Assembly: GCA_003045825.1 (NCBI GenBank)
Contig: PZPA01000008.1
Span: forward strand, 1-42,645
DNA: 42,645 nucleotides
From: Bacteroidota bacterium
Lineage (GTDB): Bacteria; Bacteroidota; Bacteroidia; Flavobacteriales; Schleiferiaceae
Direction of reading: 5' to 3'
In this document: piece by piece, positions 1 through 9,402 of the stretch
Layout of the letters: every line of letters starts with the position of its first letter
Numbering within the stretch: position 1 is the first letter of the stretch
Position numbers and translations under genes: made by a program
Notes under the pieces: model-generated
Database searches by the model: none
Seen by the model: the letters and a program-made list of their open reading frames with translations, nothing else
What the model was told of the DNA's origin: nothing

Positions 1-92
1 ATGAGACAATATTTCATGTTACTAGCGTAATCCTAGACGAATTGTCACCACAAAACGGTAAACCACTCATTGGAACGCCTTTTGAAAAGTAG
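1..92 (+). CDS. C-terminal end of an unidentified CDS truncated by the window edge (...VILDELSPQNGKPLIGTPFEK*)
   Basis: Frame open from nt 3 to TAG at 90-92, ending 21 nt before the clpB start; too short to identify. Confidence 0.5.
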   Translation, partial: ETIFHVTSVILDELSPQNGKPLIGTPFEK

Positions 93-113
93 TATACGAA
101 ATACCCAAGCCTT

Positions 114-2720
114 ATGAATATCGAAAAATTTACAACGAAGAGTCAAAGCGTAATTGCCAAGGCCCAATTCTTGGCCACGGATAAAAAACATTCACAAGTT
201 GAAGGAGTACACCTTTTATTAAGTCTGCTTGAAGAAGACAATAGTGTCCTCCCCTATGTAGCTCAGCAAGGTGAAATAGCTTTAGATCGATTAAAAACTG
301 CATTGAAGGCAGCATACCACGGTTTACCAACGCAGCCCACCTCAGGTGAAACCTATATGGGTCGTGACGCTGCGTTTATTTTACAAAAAGCGGTGCAAGT
401 TGCAGAAGGCATGAAAGACGAATACGTTGCCACAGAACATTTGCTTTTGGGACTTCTTGAAGACAAAGGAAATGCAGGAAAGATGCTCGAAGATGCCGGC
501 TTTAATAAGAAATTGGTGCAAACTGCTGTCGAAAGTTTGCGAAGAGGACGTTCTGCAAGCAGTTCTGGCGCTGAAAATACTTACAATAGCCTGGATAAAT
601 ACGCGAAGAACCTCAATAAAATGGCTGAAGAAGGAAAATTGGACCCTGTCATTGGCCGAGGTGATGAAATACGTCGCGTCTTGCAAATTCTGTCGCGTAG
701 GACAAAGAACAACCCTATCCTCGTTGGAGAACCGGGTGTGGGTAAAACGGCTATTGCTGAAGGTTTAGCGCAGCGCATTTTAAATGGCGATGCACCGGAA
801 AACCTGAAGGATAAAACGGTCTACAGCCTAGATATGGGCGCACTCATTGCGGGTGCGAAGTACAAGGGCGAATTTGAGGAACGTTTAAAAGCTGTGATCA
901 AAGAGGTCACCCAAAGTGCCGGTAACATCTTACTGTTCATCGATGAAATTCATACACTCGTTGGCGCAGGTAAGGGCGAAGGTGCTATGGATGCGGCAAA
1001 TATTTTAAAGCCAGCGCTAGCGCGCGGGGAGCTTCGTGCTATCGGCGCCACCACCCTAGATGAATTCCAAAAGTATTTTGAAAAGGATAAAGCGCTGGAA
1101 CGGCGTTTTCAAAAGGTACTCGTCGAAGAACCGGATCAAGAAAGTAGCATTAGCATATTGCGTGGGATCAAAGAAAAATACGAGACACACCACAAGGTTC
1201 GCATTAAGGACGAGGCTGTGATCAGTGCCGTTGAATTGAGCACGCGTTACATCAGCGACCGATTCTTACCGGACAAAGCCATTGATTTAATGGACGAAGC
1301 AGCGGCGAAGATTCGAATGGAGATTAATTCGAAGCCGGAAGACTTGGATATTCTAGACCGAAAAATTCTTCAGCTTGAGATTGAACAAGAAGGGATTAAA
1401 CGGGAGGATGACAAGAAAAAATTGGCCGCTATTAAATCGGAATTAGGTGATTTATACGAACAACGTGATGCGCTTAGTGCCGTTTGGGAAGGCGAAAAAA
1501 ATAGAGCCGAAAAGATTCAAGAAATCAAGGAACGCTTGGAACAATTGCGCCTGGAAGCTGAAAAAGAAGAGCGCTCCGGGAACTACGGACGGGTGGCAGA
1601 GATTCGGTACGGTTTGATGCAAGATGCCGAAAAGGAATTGGAATCGGCTGAAGAAGCCATGGAACGTAGCGAACGAACCATGATCAAAGAAGAGGTCACT
1701 GCGGAGGATATTGCTGAAGTTGTGAGTCGTTGGACGGGCATACCGGTGCAGAAAATGCTAGAAAGTGAACGCATGAAACTATTGCGCATGGAAGAGCAGC
1801 TGCACAAACGTGTGATTGGTCAAAATACTGCCATAAAAAGCGTTAGTGATGCCATACGACGCTCTCGCGCAGGCTTGGGAGACCCCAATAAACCCATTGG
1901 CAGCTTCTTATTCTTAGGGACTACCGGCGTTGGCAAAACGGAATTGGCGAAGGCATTGGCCCAGTATTTATTCAATGATGAGGGTGCATTGACGCGAATC
2001 GACATGAGTGAATACCAGGAGAAGCACAGCGTTAGCAGGCTCATTGGTGCGCCTCCAGGATATGTAGGGTACGACGAAGGCGGTCAACTTACTGAAGCGG
2101 TGCGTCGCATGCCCTATAGCGTCGTACTCCTGGATGAGATTGAGAAGGCACATCCTGATATGTTTAACATACTGCTGCAGATGCTTGACGACGGTCGTTT
2201 AACAGACAATAAAGGCCGTACAGTGAATTTCAAAAATACCCTAGTCATCATGACCAGTAACATAGGTTCTGCCGTCATTAATGAGGCCATGGACCAGTGG
2301 GAAGGGGCACACTATGGAGATTTAATGGACCGATTAAAACCTGAACTCCTAGGGATGCTGCAGCAAGTAGTAAGACCCGAATTCTTAAATAGAATAGATG
2401 AAGTATCGGTCTTTAGTCCTCTTGATAGGTCCGAAATGAATCGTATTGTGCATTTACAATTGGACCTCGTGAAAGAGCGACTTGCAGAACAAAACATTAC
2501 CCTTGAAGCCTCCCGCGAGGCAGTGGAATACCTTGGCAAAATTGGTTTTGATCCGCAATACGGGGCAAGGCCAGTGAAAAGGGCGATACAAAATGAAGTC
2601 CTCAATGCACTTTCACGATCGCTTATTGCTGGTGATGTAAAACCCGATGATGTTATTTTACTGGATGTTTTTGAAGGTACCGTCGTTTTTAGAAACGTAG
2701 AATTACCTAGCGCGACCTAA
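114..2720 (+). CDS. clpB: ATP-dependent chaperone ClpB (Hsp100 disaggregase)
   Basis: 868 aa; Clp-N repeats, two AAA+ modules ([30 protein letters not shown]), middle coiled-coil region, [19 protein letters not shown]-terminus. Confidence 0.95.
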   Translation: MNIEKFTTKSQSVIAKAQFLATDKKHSQVEGVHLLLSLLEEDNSVLPYVAQQGEIALDRLKTALKAAYHGLPTQPTSGETYMGRDAAFILQKAVQVAEGMKDEYVATEHLLLGLLEDKGNAGKMLEDAGFNKKLVQTAVESLRRGRSASSSGAENTYNSLDKYAKNLNKMAEEGKLDPVIGRGDEIRRVLQILSRRTKNNPILVGEPGVGKTAIAEGLAQRILNGDAPENLKDKTVYSLDMGALIAGAKYKGEFEERLKAVIKEVTQSAGNILLFIDEIHTLVGAGKGEGAMDAANILKPALARGELRAIGATTLDEFQKYFEKDKALERRFQKVLVEEPDQESSISILRGIKEKYETHHKVRIKDEAVISAVELSTRYISDRFLPDKAIDLMDEAAAKIRMEINSKPEDLDILDRKILQLEIEQEGIKREDDKKKLAAIKSELGDLYEQRDALSAVWEGEKNRAEKIQEIKERLEQLRLEAEKEERSGNYGRVAEIRYGLMQDAEKELESAEEAMERSERTMIKEEVTAEDIAEVVSRWTGIPVQKMLESERMKLLRMEEQLHKRVIGQNTAIKSVSDAIRRSRAGLGDPNKPIGSFLFLGTTGVGKTELAKALAQYLFNDEGALTRIDMSEYQEKHSVSRLIGAPPGYVGYDEGGQLTEAVRRMPYSVVLLDEIEKAHPDMFNILLQMLDDGRLTDNKGRTVNFKNTLVIMTSNIGSAVINEAMDQWEGAHYGDLMDRLKPELLGMLQQVVRPEFLNRIDEVSVFSPLDRSEMNRIVHLQLDLVKERLAEQNITLEASREAVEYLGKIGFDPQYGARPVKRAIQNEVLNALSRSLIAGDVKPDDVILLDVFEGTVVFRNVELPSAT

Positions 2721-2746
2721 AGCCGATGGAGAAGCATGGAACTAAC

Positions 2747-2776
2747 AAAAAGGACCGCCAAGAGGCGGTCCTTTTT
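2747..2776. terminator. Bidirectional intrinsic terminator between convergent clpB and mltG
   Basis: aaaaaGGACCGCCaagaGGCGGTCCttttt: 8-bp perfect GC stem flanked by A and T runs. Confidence 0.85.
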
Positions 2777-2777
2777 G

Positions 2778-3806
2778 CTAGCGGTAAATTTTGCGGCTGT
2801 TGAGCCAATTCGTCCACTTACGCTGATTGACCAGGTGTCCTGCGTAATTGCGCGCAAAAGCATGGTAACCCGGCTGATCGGGGTCCGCACACATAAAGAT
2901 ATAATCGTGCTCTGGCGCTTCTAACACGGCTAAAAGTGCGGCCTTTTCAGGAACACAAATGGGTCCGGGCGGTAAGCCTACATTTTTGTAGGTGTTGTAT
3001 GGAGAGTCGATGGTTAAATCTTTGCGCAAAACACGTTGGACGACTGCGTCAGGCTTCTCTTGTTGTATGGCATAGATTACGGTGGGATCCGCTTGCAACT
3101 TCATTCCTGCGGCCAATCTGTTCAAATACAAGCGTGCTACTTTTGGACGATCGTCGGCTTTACTGCTTTCTTTCATCACGATGGAAGCTAATGTACTCAC
3201 CTCCCCTGGTGTTAAGCCCAATTCTTTCGCCTGCCTAATGCGTGAAGGTGTCCAGAAAGAAATGGTATTCTGATAGAGCTTATTAGCGACAGTCTCTGCA
3301 CTAGCATTCCAATAAAACTCATAGGTGTCGGGTAAAAAGGCACCTTGTTTTAAAGGGCCCTCCCATCCTTCCATCGGTGCTTGTAATGCCGCATATAGAG
3401 ACGCCGCATCGGTGAGGAGCTGAGGACTTAGTTGGTCCGCGAGATCATGAAGATCCTTCGCACTGTTGAAACTTACTTTCACCGGCGTTTGCAGTCCCGC
3501 TTTCAACATATTCACAATTCCATTGCTGCTCATGCCCTCTTCAATGAAGTAATGTCCTGTTTTCAAGGTATCTAACCCTTTCTTCTTGCCGATCAGATAA
3601 AATCCTTCCGGCTGCAGCAATAAGCCCGATTCAAACCACTCCTCATAGACCGTTTCCAGCGTTGTGCCCGGGGCAACGTATAATTCGTAAGGAGCCAATT
3701 CAGGATTTACATTTGCTTCGAAAACAGCATTGTAGCCTTTCCAAACCAATAAAAGCAATAGACCCGGAATGACCACGCCAACGGTAATAACCATGAGTTT
3801 TCTCAT
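2778..3806 (-). CDS. mltG: Endolytic murein transglycosylase MltG (YceG-like)
   Basis: 342 aa, N-terminal TM; LASIVMKESSKADDRPKVARLYLNRLAAGMKLQADPTVIYA and SPYNTYKNVGLPPGPICVP motifs. Confidence 0.93.
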   Translation of the reverse strand: MRKLMVITVGVVIPGLLLLLVWKGYNAVFEANVNPELAPYELYVAPGTTLETVYEEWFESGLLLQPEGFYLIGKKKGLDTLKTGHYFIEEGMSSNGIVNMLKAGLQTPVKVSFNSAKDLHDLADQLSPQLLTDAASLYAALQAPMEGWEGPLKQGAFLPDTYEFYWNASAETVANKLYQNTISFWTPSRIRQAKELGLTPGEVSTLASIVMKESSKADDRPKVARLYLNRLAAGMKLQADPTVIYAIQQEKPDAVVQRVLRKDLTIDSPYNTYKNVGLPPGPICVPEKAALLAVLEAPEHDYIFMCADPDQPGYHAFARNYAGHLVNQRKWTNWLNSRKIYR

Positions 3807-4318
3807 GAAACTAATTTTTGAAAGAGTTGTGCATTATGATGGGCGCCGTTCAACCATACCCAATCTTCTAAAGTCCCAACGGTGCGGTATCCGCTTTGTT
3901 CGAACAATTGTATAGAAGCTTCATTATTTGCCGGGGCGTGAGCGTACACGCTGTGTAACCCTAGCGTTTTGAAGCAATAGGATTCAAAGGCCTTAAGTAC
4001 CATTTTACCCAGTCCTTTGCCACGAAAAGCTTGGGAAAGTACAATGCCAATACCGGCCTTACGTGCGACGGGATCGTAATCAAAAAGATCAACGGCACCG
4101 GCAGTTTCGCCGTTGTAGACAAAGAGCAAGCGCAATTGACCGTCGCGCTGTAAATTTCCGGGCTGTGCCGCAAGATAGTCGGCTAAAACAGCCTTACTCC
4201 AAGGCTCTTTACTTATGCCAAGGTACCATAACGTAGCATCGTTTTCTACACCATACAACCACTGAAGATCTTCTGGTTCTGGCGCACGTAAATACCCCAA
4301 ATCGTTAACGGTAATCAT
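3803..4318 (-). CDS. GNAT family N-acetyltransferase
   Basis: 171 aa; IGIVLSQAFRGKGLGKMVLKAFESYCF acetyl-CoA motif; 4-bp overlaps with mltG and dapF. Confidence 0.88.
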   Translation of the reverse strand: MITVNDLGYLRAPEPEDLQWLYGVENDATLWYLGISKEPWSKAVLADYLAAQPGNLQRDGQLRLLFVYNGETAGAVDLFDYDPVARKAGIGIVLSQAFRGKGLGKMVLKAFESYCFKTLGLHSVYAHAPANNEASIQLFEQSGYRTVGTLEDWVWLNGAHHNAQLFQKLVS

Positions 4319-5085
4319 AACTGTAATTTTCCTTTAAATACTTGAACGGCCGGTCCGGTGAGTACCACATCCGTGAAAGGTCCACGCCCTTTAAAATCTA
4401 CCGTCAATATTCCGCCTTGCGCATAAATCGTCACTGGAGCTGAAGGAACCCAGCCCTGTGCGACCGCAACCATAGCTGCAGCGGTTGCTCCAGTGCCACA
4501 GGCTAATGTCTCGTTCTCTACCCCACGTTCAAAGGTGCGGATTGAGAGTTCCCCTTCGCATGCCTGAATGAAATTTACATTCACACCCTCAGGGCCATAT
4601 GCATGGCGAATAGGACGCGCTGTAGCTACAAAATCTGCACCCGGTGTTCTATTCTCGACGTGATGAGGTGAACCTGTATCTATATAAAACCCCTGGTTCC
4701 GTTCAACCACGGCAGGCGCATCTATCATGCTTAATGCTACGGTCGTCTTTGACACGACCGCAGAATGTGGACCATCGATGGCGTGGAAATACAAGGTGCC
4801 CTCAGCGGCAATACCTAAATCCACAGCGAACCTAGCAATACATCTTCCACCATTTCCGCACATTGTACTTTCATTGCCGTCGGAATTGAAGTACTGCATG
4901 TAGAAATGGTCGCTGCGCGCTCTTGGCGCTTCAAGCAACATCAAGCCGTCTGCACCCACACCATAGTGACGGTGACACCACTGTGCAATGGTAGTCGCAT
5001 CCAACGAAAGAGCACCAGAGCGATTATCAATGAGAATGAAATCGTTTCCAGCACCGTGGTATTTGTAAAATTCTTGGTCAGCCAT
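4315..5085 (-). CDS. dapF: Diaminopimelate epimerase
   Basis: 256 aa; KYHGAGNDFILIDNR, NSDGNESTMCGNGGRCIARF, ETLACGTGATAAA with both catalytic Cys. Confidence 0.96.
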   Translation of the reverse strand: MADQEFYKYHGAGNDFILIDNRSGALSLDATTIAQWCHRHYGVGADGLMLLEAPRARSDHFYMQYFNSDGNESTMCGNGGRCIARFAVDLGIAAEGTLYFHAIDGPHSAVVSKTTVALSMIDAPAVVERNQGFYIDTGSPHHVENRTPGADFVATARPIRHAYGPEGVNVNFIQACEGELSIRTFERGVENETLACGTGATAAAMVAVAQGWVPSAPVTIYAQGGILTVDFKGRGPFTDVVLTGPAVQVFKGKLQL

Positions 5086-5196
5086 CCCTAAGGGTGTTAA
5101 AAGGCGTTAAAGTTATGCGTTTCGATGAGGTATGTGCGTTGATTTGGTGTACAATTTGAAGGTACGAAGGAAACTAGAATCTAACGAATCAACCTT

Positions 5197-6654
5197 ATGA
5201 AAGCAATTTTGAATACCGTCAGTCGTCCCATACTCTTCGCTGCTCTAGGCGGTTTAGTGGCCTTAGGAGGTGCACAAAGTCTAGGCTGGACGGGGAAAAC
5301 TGTGATTATTGAGGAGAATAATCAACGTACGGCCCAAGTGAATTGGACCTCAAACCGTCCAATGCCAGCGGCACCTACAGATTTTGTAGCGGCAGCGGAA
5401 CGAACCGTTGAAGCAGTAGTGCACGTTAAGACAACCGCCGAACGCGTTCAGAATTTTTATAATCCATTCAATGACCTGTTCTTTGGACGCCCCTCTACCC
5501 CACAAAAATTTGAAGTGGAAGGATCGGGCTCGGGGGTTATTCTAACGGAAGATGGCTACATCGTAACGAACAACCATGTCATTAAGGACGCGAAGAAGAT
5601 CATTGTAACTACCTCTAATAATGATGAATACGAAGCGCGATTGATTGGAACAGACCCTACCACAGATATTGCACTATTAAAGATCGAGGGAAGTGCATTG
5701 ACAAAAGTATTTGTGGCAAATTCTGACGAGGTTCGTTTGGGACAGTGGGTCCTCGCTGTGGGCAACCCCTTTAATCTTACTTCCACCGTAACTGCCGGCA
5801 TCATTTCCGCCAAAGGCCGTGACATTAATATAATCGACGAGCAAAGTGCCATAGAAAGCTTCTTGCAAACCGATGCTGCGGTTAATCCAGGTAATTCTGG
5901 AGGGGCATTAGTCAATACTGCAGGTGAACTGGTAGGAATCAATACAGCCATTTCCTCGCGCAGCGGCACTTTTGAAGGCTACAGCTTCGCGGTACCCGCC
6001 AATCTCATGATGAAGGTGGTCAACGATTTAAAAGAGTACGGCCGCGTCCAACGCGCATTTATTGGTATCAACTACAATGAAGTCACTGCAACCTTGAGCG
6101 AAGAATTGAACCTCAAGCTCAATAAGGGCGTTTATGTGGCCAATGTCATTGCTGGCGGCTCAGCAGATGATGCCGGTATAGAAAAAGGAGATGTCATCTT
6201 CAATGTAAACGGCAAAGCCATTACAACAGGTGCAGATCTTACCGAAGTTTTAGGACAACATCGTCCTGGAGAAAAGTTAACGGTGCTGGTGAACCGGTCC
6301 GGGAAGAACCAAACGTTCGAAGTGGTATTAAAAAATAAACTTGGTACGACAGAAATGCTCTCCAAAGACGAAGAGCTGCTCCGAAGCTTTGGCGCTGAAG
6401 TCGAAGATTTAAGCAGAGCAGATAAAAGTCGTTTAGGGCTGCGCTACGGTATAAGAGTCTCAAAAATATTGGGTGGCCGATTTGAAAATGCAGGCATATC
6501 CGAAAATTTCATTATCGTAAAACTCAACAACGTCTATGTAGAAAATGTCGAAAGCTTTGAACGACTTGCACGCCAATTCAATCCTGGCGACGGTGTTCTT
6601 ATTCAAGGATTTGAACCTAACGGCAAAGCCAATTATTATGCTTTTGAGTGGTAA
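5197..6654 (+). CDS. degP: Do-like periplasmic serine protease (DegP/HtrA) with two PDZ regions
   Basis: 485 aa; GSGSGVILTEDGYIVTNNHVI, DPTTDIALLKI, QTDAAVNPGNSGGALVNTAGELVGINTAI. Confidence 0.94.
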   Translation: MKAILNTVSRPILFAALGGLVALGGAQSLGWTGKTVIIEENNQRTAQVNWTSNRPMPAAPTDFVAAAERTVEAVVHVKTTAERVQNFYNPFNDLFFGRPSTPQKFEVEGSGSGVILTEDGYIVTNNHVIKDAKKIIVTTSNNDEYEARLIGTDPTTDIALLKIEGSALTKVFVANSDEVRLGQWVLAVGNPFNLTSTVTAGIISAKGRDINIIDEQSAIESFLQTDAAVNPGNSGGALVNTAGELVGINTAISSRSGTFEGYSFAVPANLMMKVVNDLKEYGRVQRAFIGINYNEVTATLSEELNLKLNKGVYVANVIAGGSADDAGIEKGDVIFNVNGKAITTGADLTEVLGQHRPGEKLTVLVNRSGKNQTFEVVLKNKLGTTEMLSKDEELLRSFGAEVEDLSRADKSRLGLRYGIRVSKILGGRFENAGISENFIIVKLNNVYVENVESFERLARQFNPGDGVLIQGFEPNGKANYYAFEW

Positions 6655-6677
6655 CCTGTTCTTAAACTCCTTCTACA

Positions 6678-6717
6678 TCCCCCACTGCGTGCTCTCGCAG
6701 CTGGGGGATTTTTTTTA
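6678..6717 (+). terminator. Intrinsic terminator downstream of degP
   Basis: tCCCCCActgcg-tgctct-cgcagcTGGGGGatttttttt. Confidence 0.8.
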
Positions 6718-6832
6718 CGCCAAGGTCACCCATCAAAGTGTACATTTTACACTGTTTATAACCATCTTAAAACACTGTTTTACAGAGAACTAACAAGTGT
6801 AAATAAACCTTTCTTACTCTAACGCCCTACCC

Positions 6833-6840
6833 TAACTTTG
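6833..6840 (+). promoter_or_regulatory. Bacteroidota -7 box (TAACTTTG) for gap
   Basis: Matches TAnnTTTG; places the TSS at about 6846, 20 nt before ATG 6867 and overlapping the alternative GTG at 6840. Confidence 0.55.
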
Positions 6841-6866
6841 TGCTTAGAACCACCAAAAACTATCAC

Positions 6867-8300
6867 ATGATTGCTCAACAAGAGTATACTCAAAAAGTGG
6901 GGCTTCGTATCCAAAACGAACGCCTCGCCGTGGACGTAAGCGCCTGCGTACACGAACTCTTTTACAACAGAGGCATCGAAATTACCATGTTCCGTAACCA
7001 GCTCCGTGATAAGAGCGCAAGCCAAGTATTGGAATTGCATCAATACGCTACGGATTTCGTTGGAAAACCCATTAGCGTTGAGGATAGCCTCGAAATGCTG
7101 CTTGCTTTAAAGCGAACGGCCATCGAGCATGCTAAGCTCGATATCGGTAGAATCACGCACGAATGGTCACAAACAGAGGATACCGCTGACCATTGGATCA
7201 TAGATCACTTGGGAAGCTTTTTTAAGCCTACTACCCTAGAACCCCGCGATGTCATTCTCTTTGGCTTCGGTCGCATTGGCCGATTATTGGCTCGGGAATT
7301 GATCGTACAAGAAGGTAGCGGACATCAGCTCCGTCTGCGCGCCATAGCGGTCCGTAGCATCGATGTAGCTAGTTTGTACAAAAGAGCGTCGCTTTTAAAA
7401 ATAGACTCTGTACACGGAGATTTTCCCGGCACCATAAAGGTTGACGAAGAAAACCTCGCCCTAATCATTAACGGACGTCCCGTTTATTTCATTCCTGCTC
7501 CGGACCCCACCAAAGCGGATTACACAGCCTACGGCATCAGCAAAGCCTTACTCATTGACAACTCAGGTGCCTTCAGGGACGATACTGCCCTGAGTAAACA
7601 CCTCGAAGGAAAGGGCGTTGATAAGGTTTTGCTTACTGCCCCGGGTAAAGGTGTGCCCAACATTGTTTATGGTGTAAACCAAAACAATATTGGTAAAAAA
7701 GAGCGCATTATCTCTGCGGCAAGTTGTACGACAAATGCAATTTCTCCAGTGCTAAAGGTCGTAAATGACCACTTTGGCATTGAACGCGGTCATCTTGAAA
7801 CCATTCATGCCTATACCAACGATCAAAACCTCGTAGATAACATGCACAGCAAATACCGTCGTGGTAGAGCTGCGGCAATGAATATGGTAATCACAGAGAC
7901 AGGAGCTGGCAAAGCCGTTGACAAATGCATCCCTGGCCTAGGTGAAAAGCTCACCTCTTCTGCTATTCGGGTACCTGTACCTAATGGTTCATTGGCTATT
8001 CTTAACTTACAATTAGAGCGCCCTACGGATCTAGATACATTACACAACACCATTAAGAACGCTGCTTTATCAGGCGCCTTGGTGGAGCAAATTCATTACA
8101 ATACCTCAAATGAATTGGTCTCCTCTGATATTGTTGGAAATCCTTGTCCATCAATCTATGATGTGAATGCCACTCAAGTCACCGACGATGGAAAATCTGC
8201 CGTACTCTATGTATGGTACGACAATGAATACGGCTACAGCAGACAAGTACTGCGTCTTGCAAAGCATTTTACAGGTGTGCGTCGTCCTGTATATTACTAA
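6867..8300 (+). CDS. gap: Glyceraldehyde-3-phosphate dehydrogenase, long form with N-terminal extension
   Basis: GFGRIGRLLARELI Rossmann motif, SAASCTTNAISP active site, YDNEYGYSRQVLRL; about 130 aa precede the Rossmann fold. ORF opens at GTG 6840 but ATG 6867 is preferred because the -7 box ends at 6840. Confidence 0.93.
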   Translation: MIAQQEYTQKVGLRIQNERLAVDVSACVHELFYNRGIEITMFRNQLRDKSASQVLELHQYATDFVGKPISVEDSLEMLLALKRTAIEHAKLDIGRITHEWSQTEDTADHWIIDHLGSFFKPTTLEPRDVILFGFGRIGRLLARELIVQEGSGHQLRLRAIAVRSIDVASLYKRASLLKIDSVHGDFPGTIKVDEENLALIINGRPVYFIPAPDPTKADYTAYGISKALLIDNSGAFRDDTALSKHLEGKGVDKVLLTAPGKGVPNIVYGVNQNNIGKKERIISAASCTTNAISPVLKVVNDHFGIERGHLETIHAYTNDQNLVDNMHSKYRRGRAAAMNMVITETGAGKAVDKCIPGLGEKLTSSAIRVPVPNGSLAILNLQLERPTDLDTLHNTIKNAALSGALVEQIHYNTSNELVSSDIVGNPCPSIYDVNATQVTDDGKSAVLYVWYDNEYGYSRQVLRLAKHFTGVRRPVYY

Positions 8301-8323
8301 TCACAATCAAACCTAAGTGAAAT

Positions 8324-8363
8324 AAAGAAGGACCCGGTGCATTTGCACCGGGCCCTTCTTTTA
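8324..8363. terminator. Intrinsic terminator between convergent gap and lrp-like gene
   Basis: aaaGAAGGacCCGGTGCatttGCACCGGgcCCTTCtttt. Confidence 0.85.
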
Positions 8364-8385
8364 TAGGTTGGCGATAGAGTTTGGT

Positions 8386-8859
8386 TTATTGCCCTTCTTC
8401 AATAATGAGCTTAAGGAGCCCTGTATTTGAATTTATACTTTCCTCAAGGCTGATCATACTTTCGGTGTTCTCTACACCCTCTACATCGTTGATTCTAAAA
8501 ATCACATCTTTCGCATGAGACGCATCGCGGCAACGAATTTTACAGAAAATACCGTACTTACCAGTGGCTAAATGTGCCACAGTCACTTCAGGAATGCTTC
8601 CTAATTCTTCGATGATCCTGGGTGAGGTAGACGATCTAGAAGTGTACAGACCTACGTAAGCGATGAAACCAAAGCCTAGTTTTTCATAATCAACACTGAT
8701 TGAAGTGCTTTTAATGATGCCCATTTGTTCCATCTTCTTCACTCGAACATGAATGGTCCCTGGGCTAACTAATAGATCCTTAGCTATTTCAGTAAAGGGT
8801 TTTCGTGCATCCTTTACTAAATACTCTAGAATCTGTTTATCGAGTTTATCAATCTTCAT
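8386..8859 (-). CDS. Lrp/AsnC family transcriptional regulator
   Basis: 157 aa; LDKQILEYLVKDARKPFTEIAKDLLVSPGTIHVRVKKMEQMGII winged HTH plus RAM-like C-terminal domain. Confidence 0.92.
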   Translation of the reverse strand: MKIDKLDKQILEYLVKDARKPFTEIAKDLLVSPGTIHVRVKKMEQMGIIKSTSISVDYEKLGFGFIAYVGLYTSRSSTSPRIIEELGSIPEVTVAHLATGKYGIFCKIRCRDASHAKDVIFRINDVEGVENTESMISLEESINSNTGLLKLIIEEGQ

Positions 8860-8956
8860 AATGAGTAACTAGGGTTTGTTAGCTCAGCTAAATTACTTGA
8901 TAATCGGACACGTTAACCCTTTTTTATGCAGTTAACGTCATCAATAGTATACGGAA

Positions 8957-8990
8957 TTGTTTCAAAATTAGTTTTATTGTTGTATTTTTG
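8957..8990 (+). promoter_or_regulatory. Predicted Bacteroidota promoter TTG-N23-TATTTTTG
   Basis: TTG at 8957-8959 and TAttTTTG at 8983-8990, about 55 nt upstream of the 76-aa ORF. Confidence 0.5.
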
Positions 8991-9045
8991 TGTTCTCTCT
9001 AATAAATACCTCTATTTATTAGTTTAAATTTAACAAAAGACAACT

Positions 9046-9276
9046 ATGACTGAATTAAGTACCACAACACCTACGCAACATGCCCTTTACACCATCAATA
9101 ATCCTGAAAGCGTTATCGAAGTCTTTCTAGATGCTGAAGCTGGAACGGTCCGCGAGGTAAAGTGCTTAAATCATAACCGTTGTAAAGAATACAGCTACAG
9201 TGTTGCTGAATATTTAGATCGTTACAGCCACCATCCTGCTGGCAAAGCGATTAAAGCAGCATTAAGCGTAAAATAA
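9046..9276 (+). CDS. Small uncharacterised protein (76 aa)
   Basis: ATG ORF with its own predicted promoter and a strong terminator 30 nt downstream; no family recognised. Confidence 0.75.
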   Translation: MTELSTTTPTQHALYTINNPESVIEVFLDAEAGTVREVKCLNHNRCKEYSYSVAEYLDRYSHHPAGKAIKAALSVK

Positions 9277-9307
9277 TCTTTCCGTTCACTCTGTTTGTAT
9301 TTGGGTT

Positions 9308-9344
9308 AAAGTGGCGTTGATGGAAAGCAGCGCCACTTTTTTTT
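9308..9344 (+). terminator. Intrinsic terminator of the 76-aa ORF
   Basis: AAAGTGGCGttgatggaaagcagCGCCACTTTttttt. Confidence 0.85.
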
Positions 9345-9345
9345 A

Positions 9346-9386
9346 CAAAAGAGGGGCGCATCTCGCTGAGATGCGCCCCTCTTTTA
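9346..9386. terminator. Bidirectional intrinsic terminator, mainly serving gcvT on the minus strand
   Basis: aaaaGAGGGGCGCATCTCgctGAGATGCGCCCCTCtttt: 14-bp perfect stem, 3-nt loop. Confidence 0.88.
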
Positions 9387-9402
9387 ATTTACCCTAAAGG
9401 TT

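Noticed and set aside
427-768. 113-aa plus-strand ORF and several antisense ORFs within clpB
   Set aside because: Out-of-frame shadows of the ClpB coding sequence.
5556-5969. 137-aa minus-strand ORF inside degP
   Set aside because: Antisense shadow ORF of a confident protease gene.
9308-9386. Two adjacent hairpins considered as a small RNA or repeat element
   Set aside because: Each is a simple perfect stem with a T-run, correctly placed as back-to-back terminators for the convergent 76-aa gene and gcvT.
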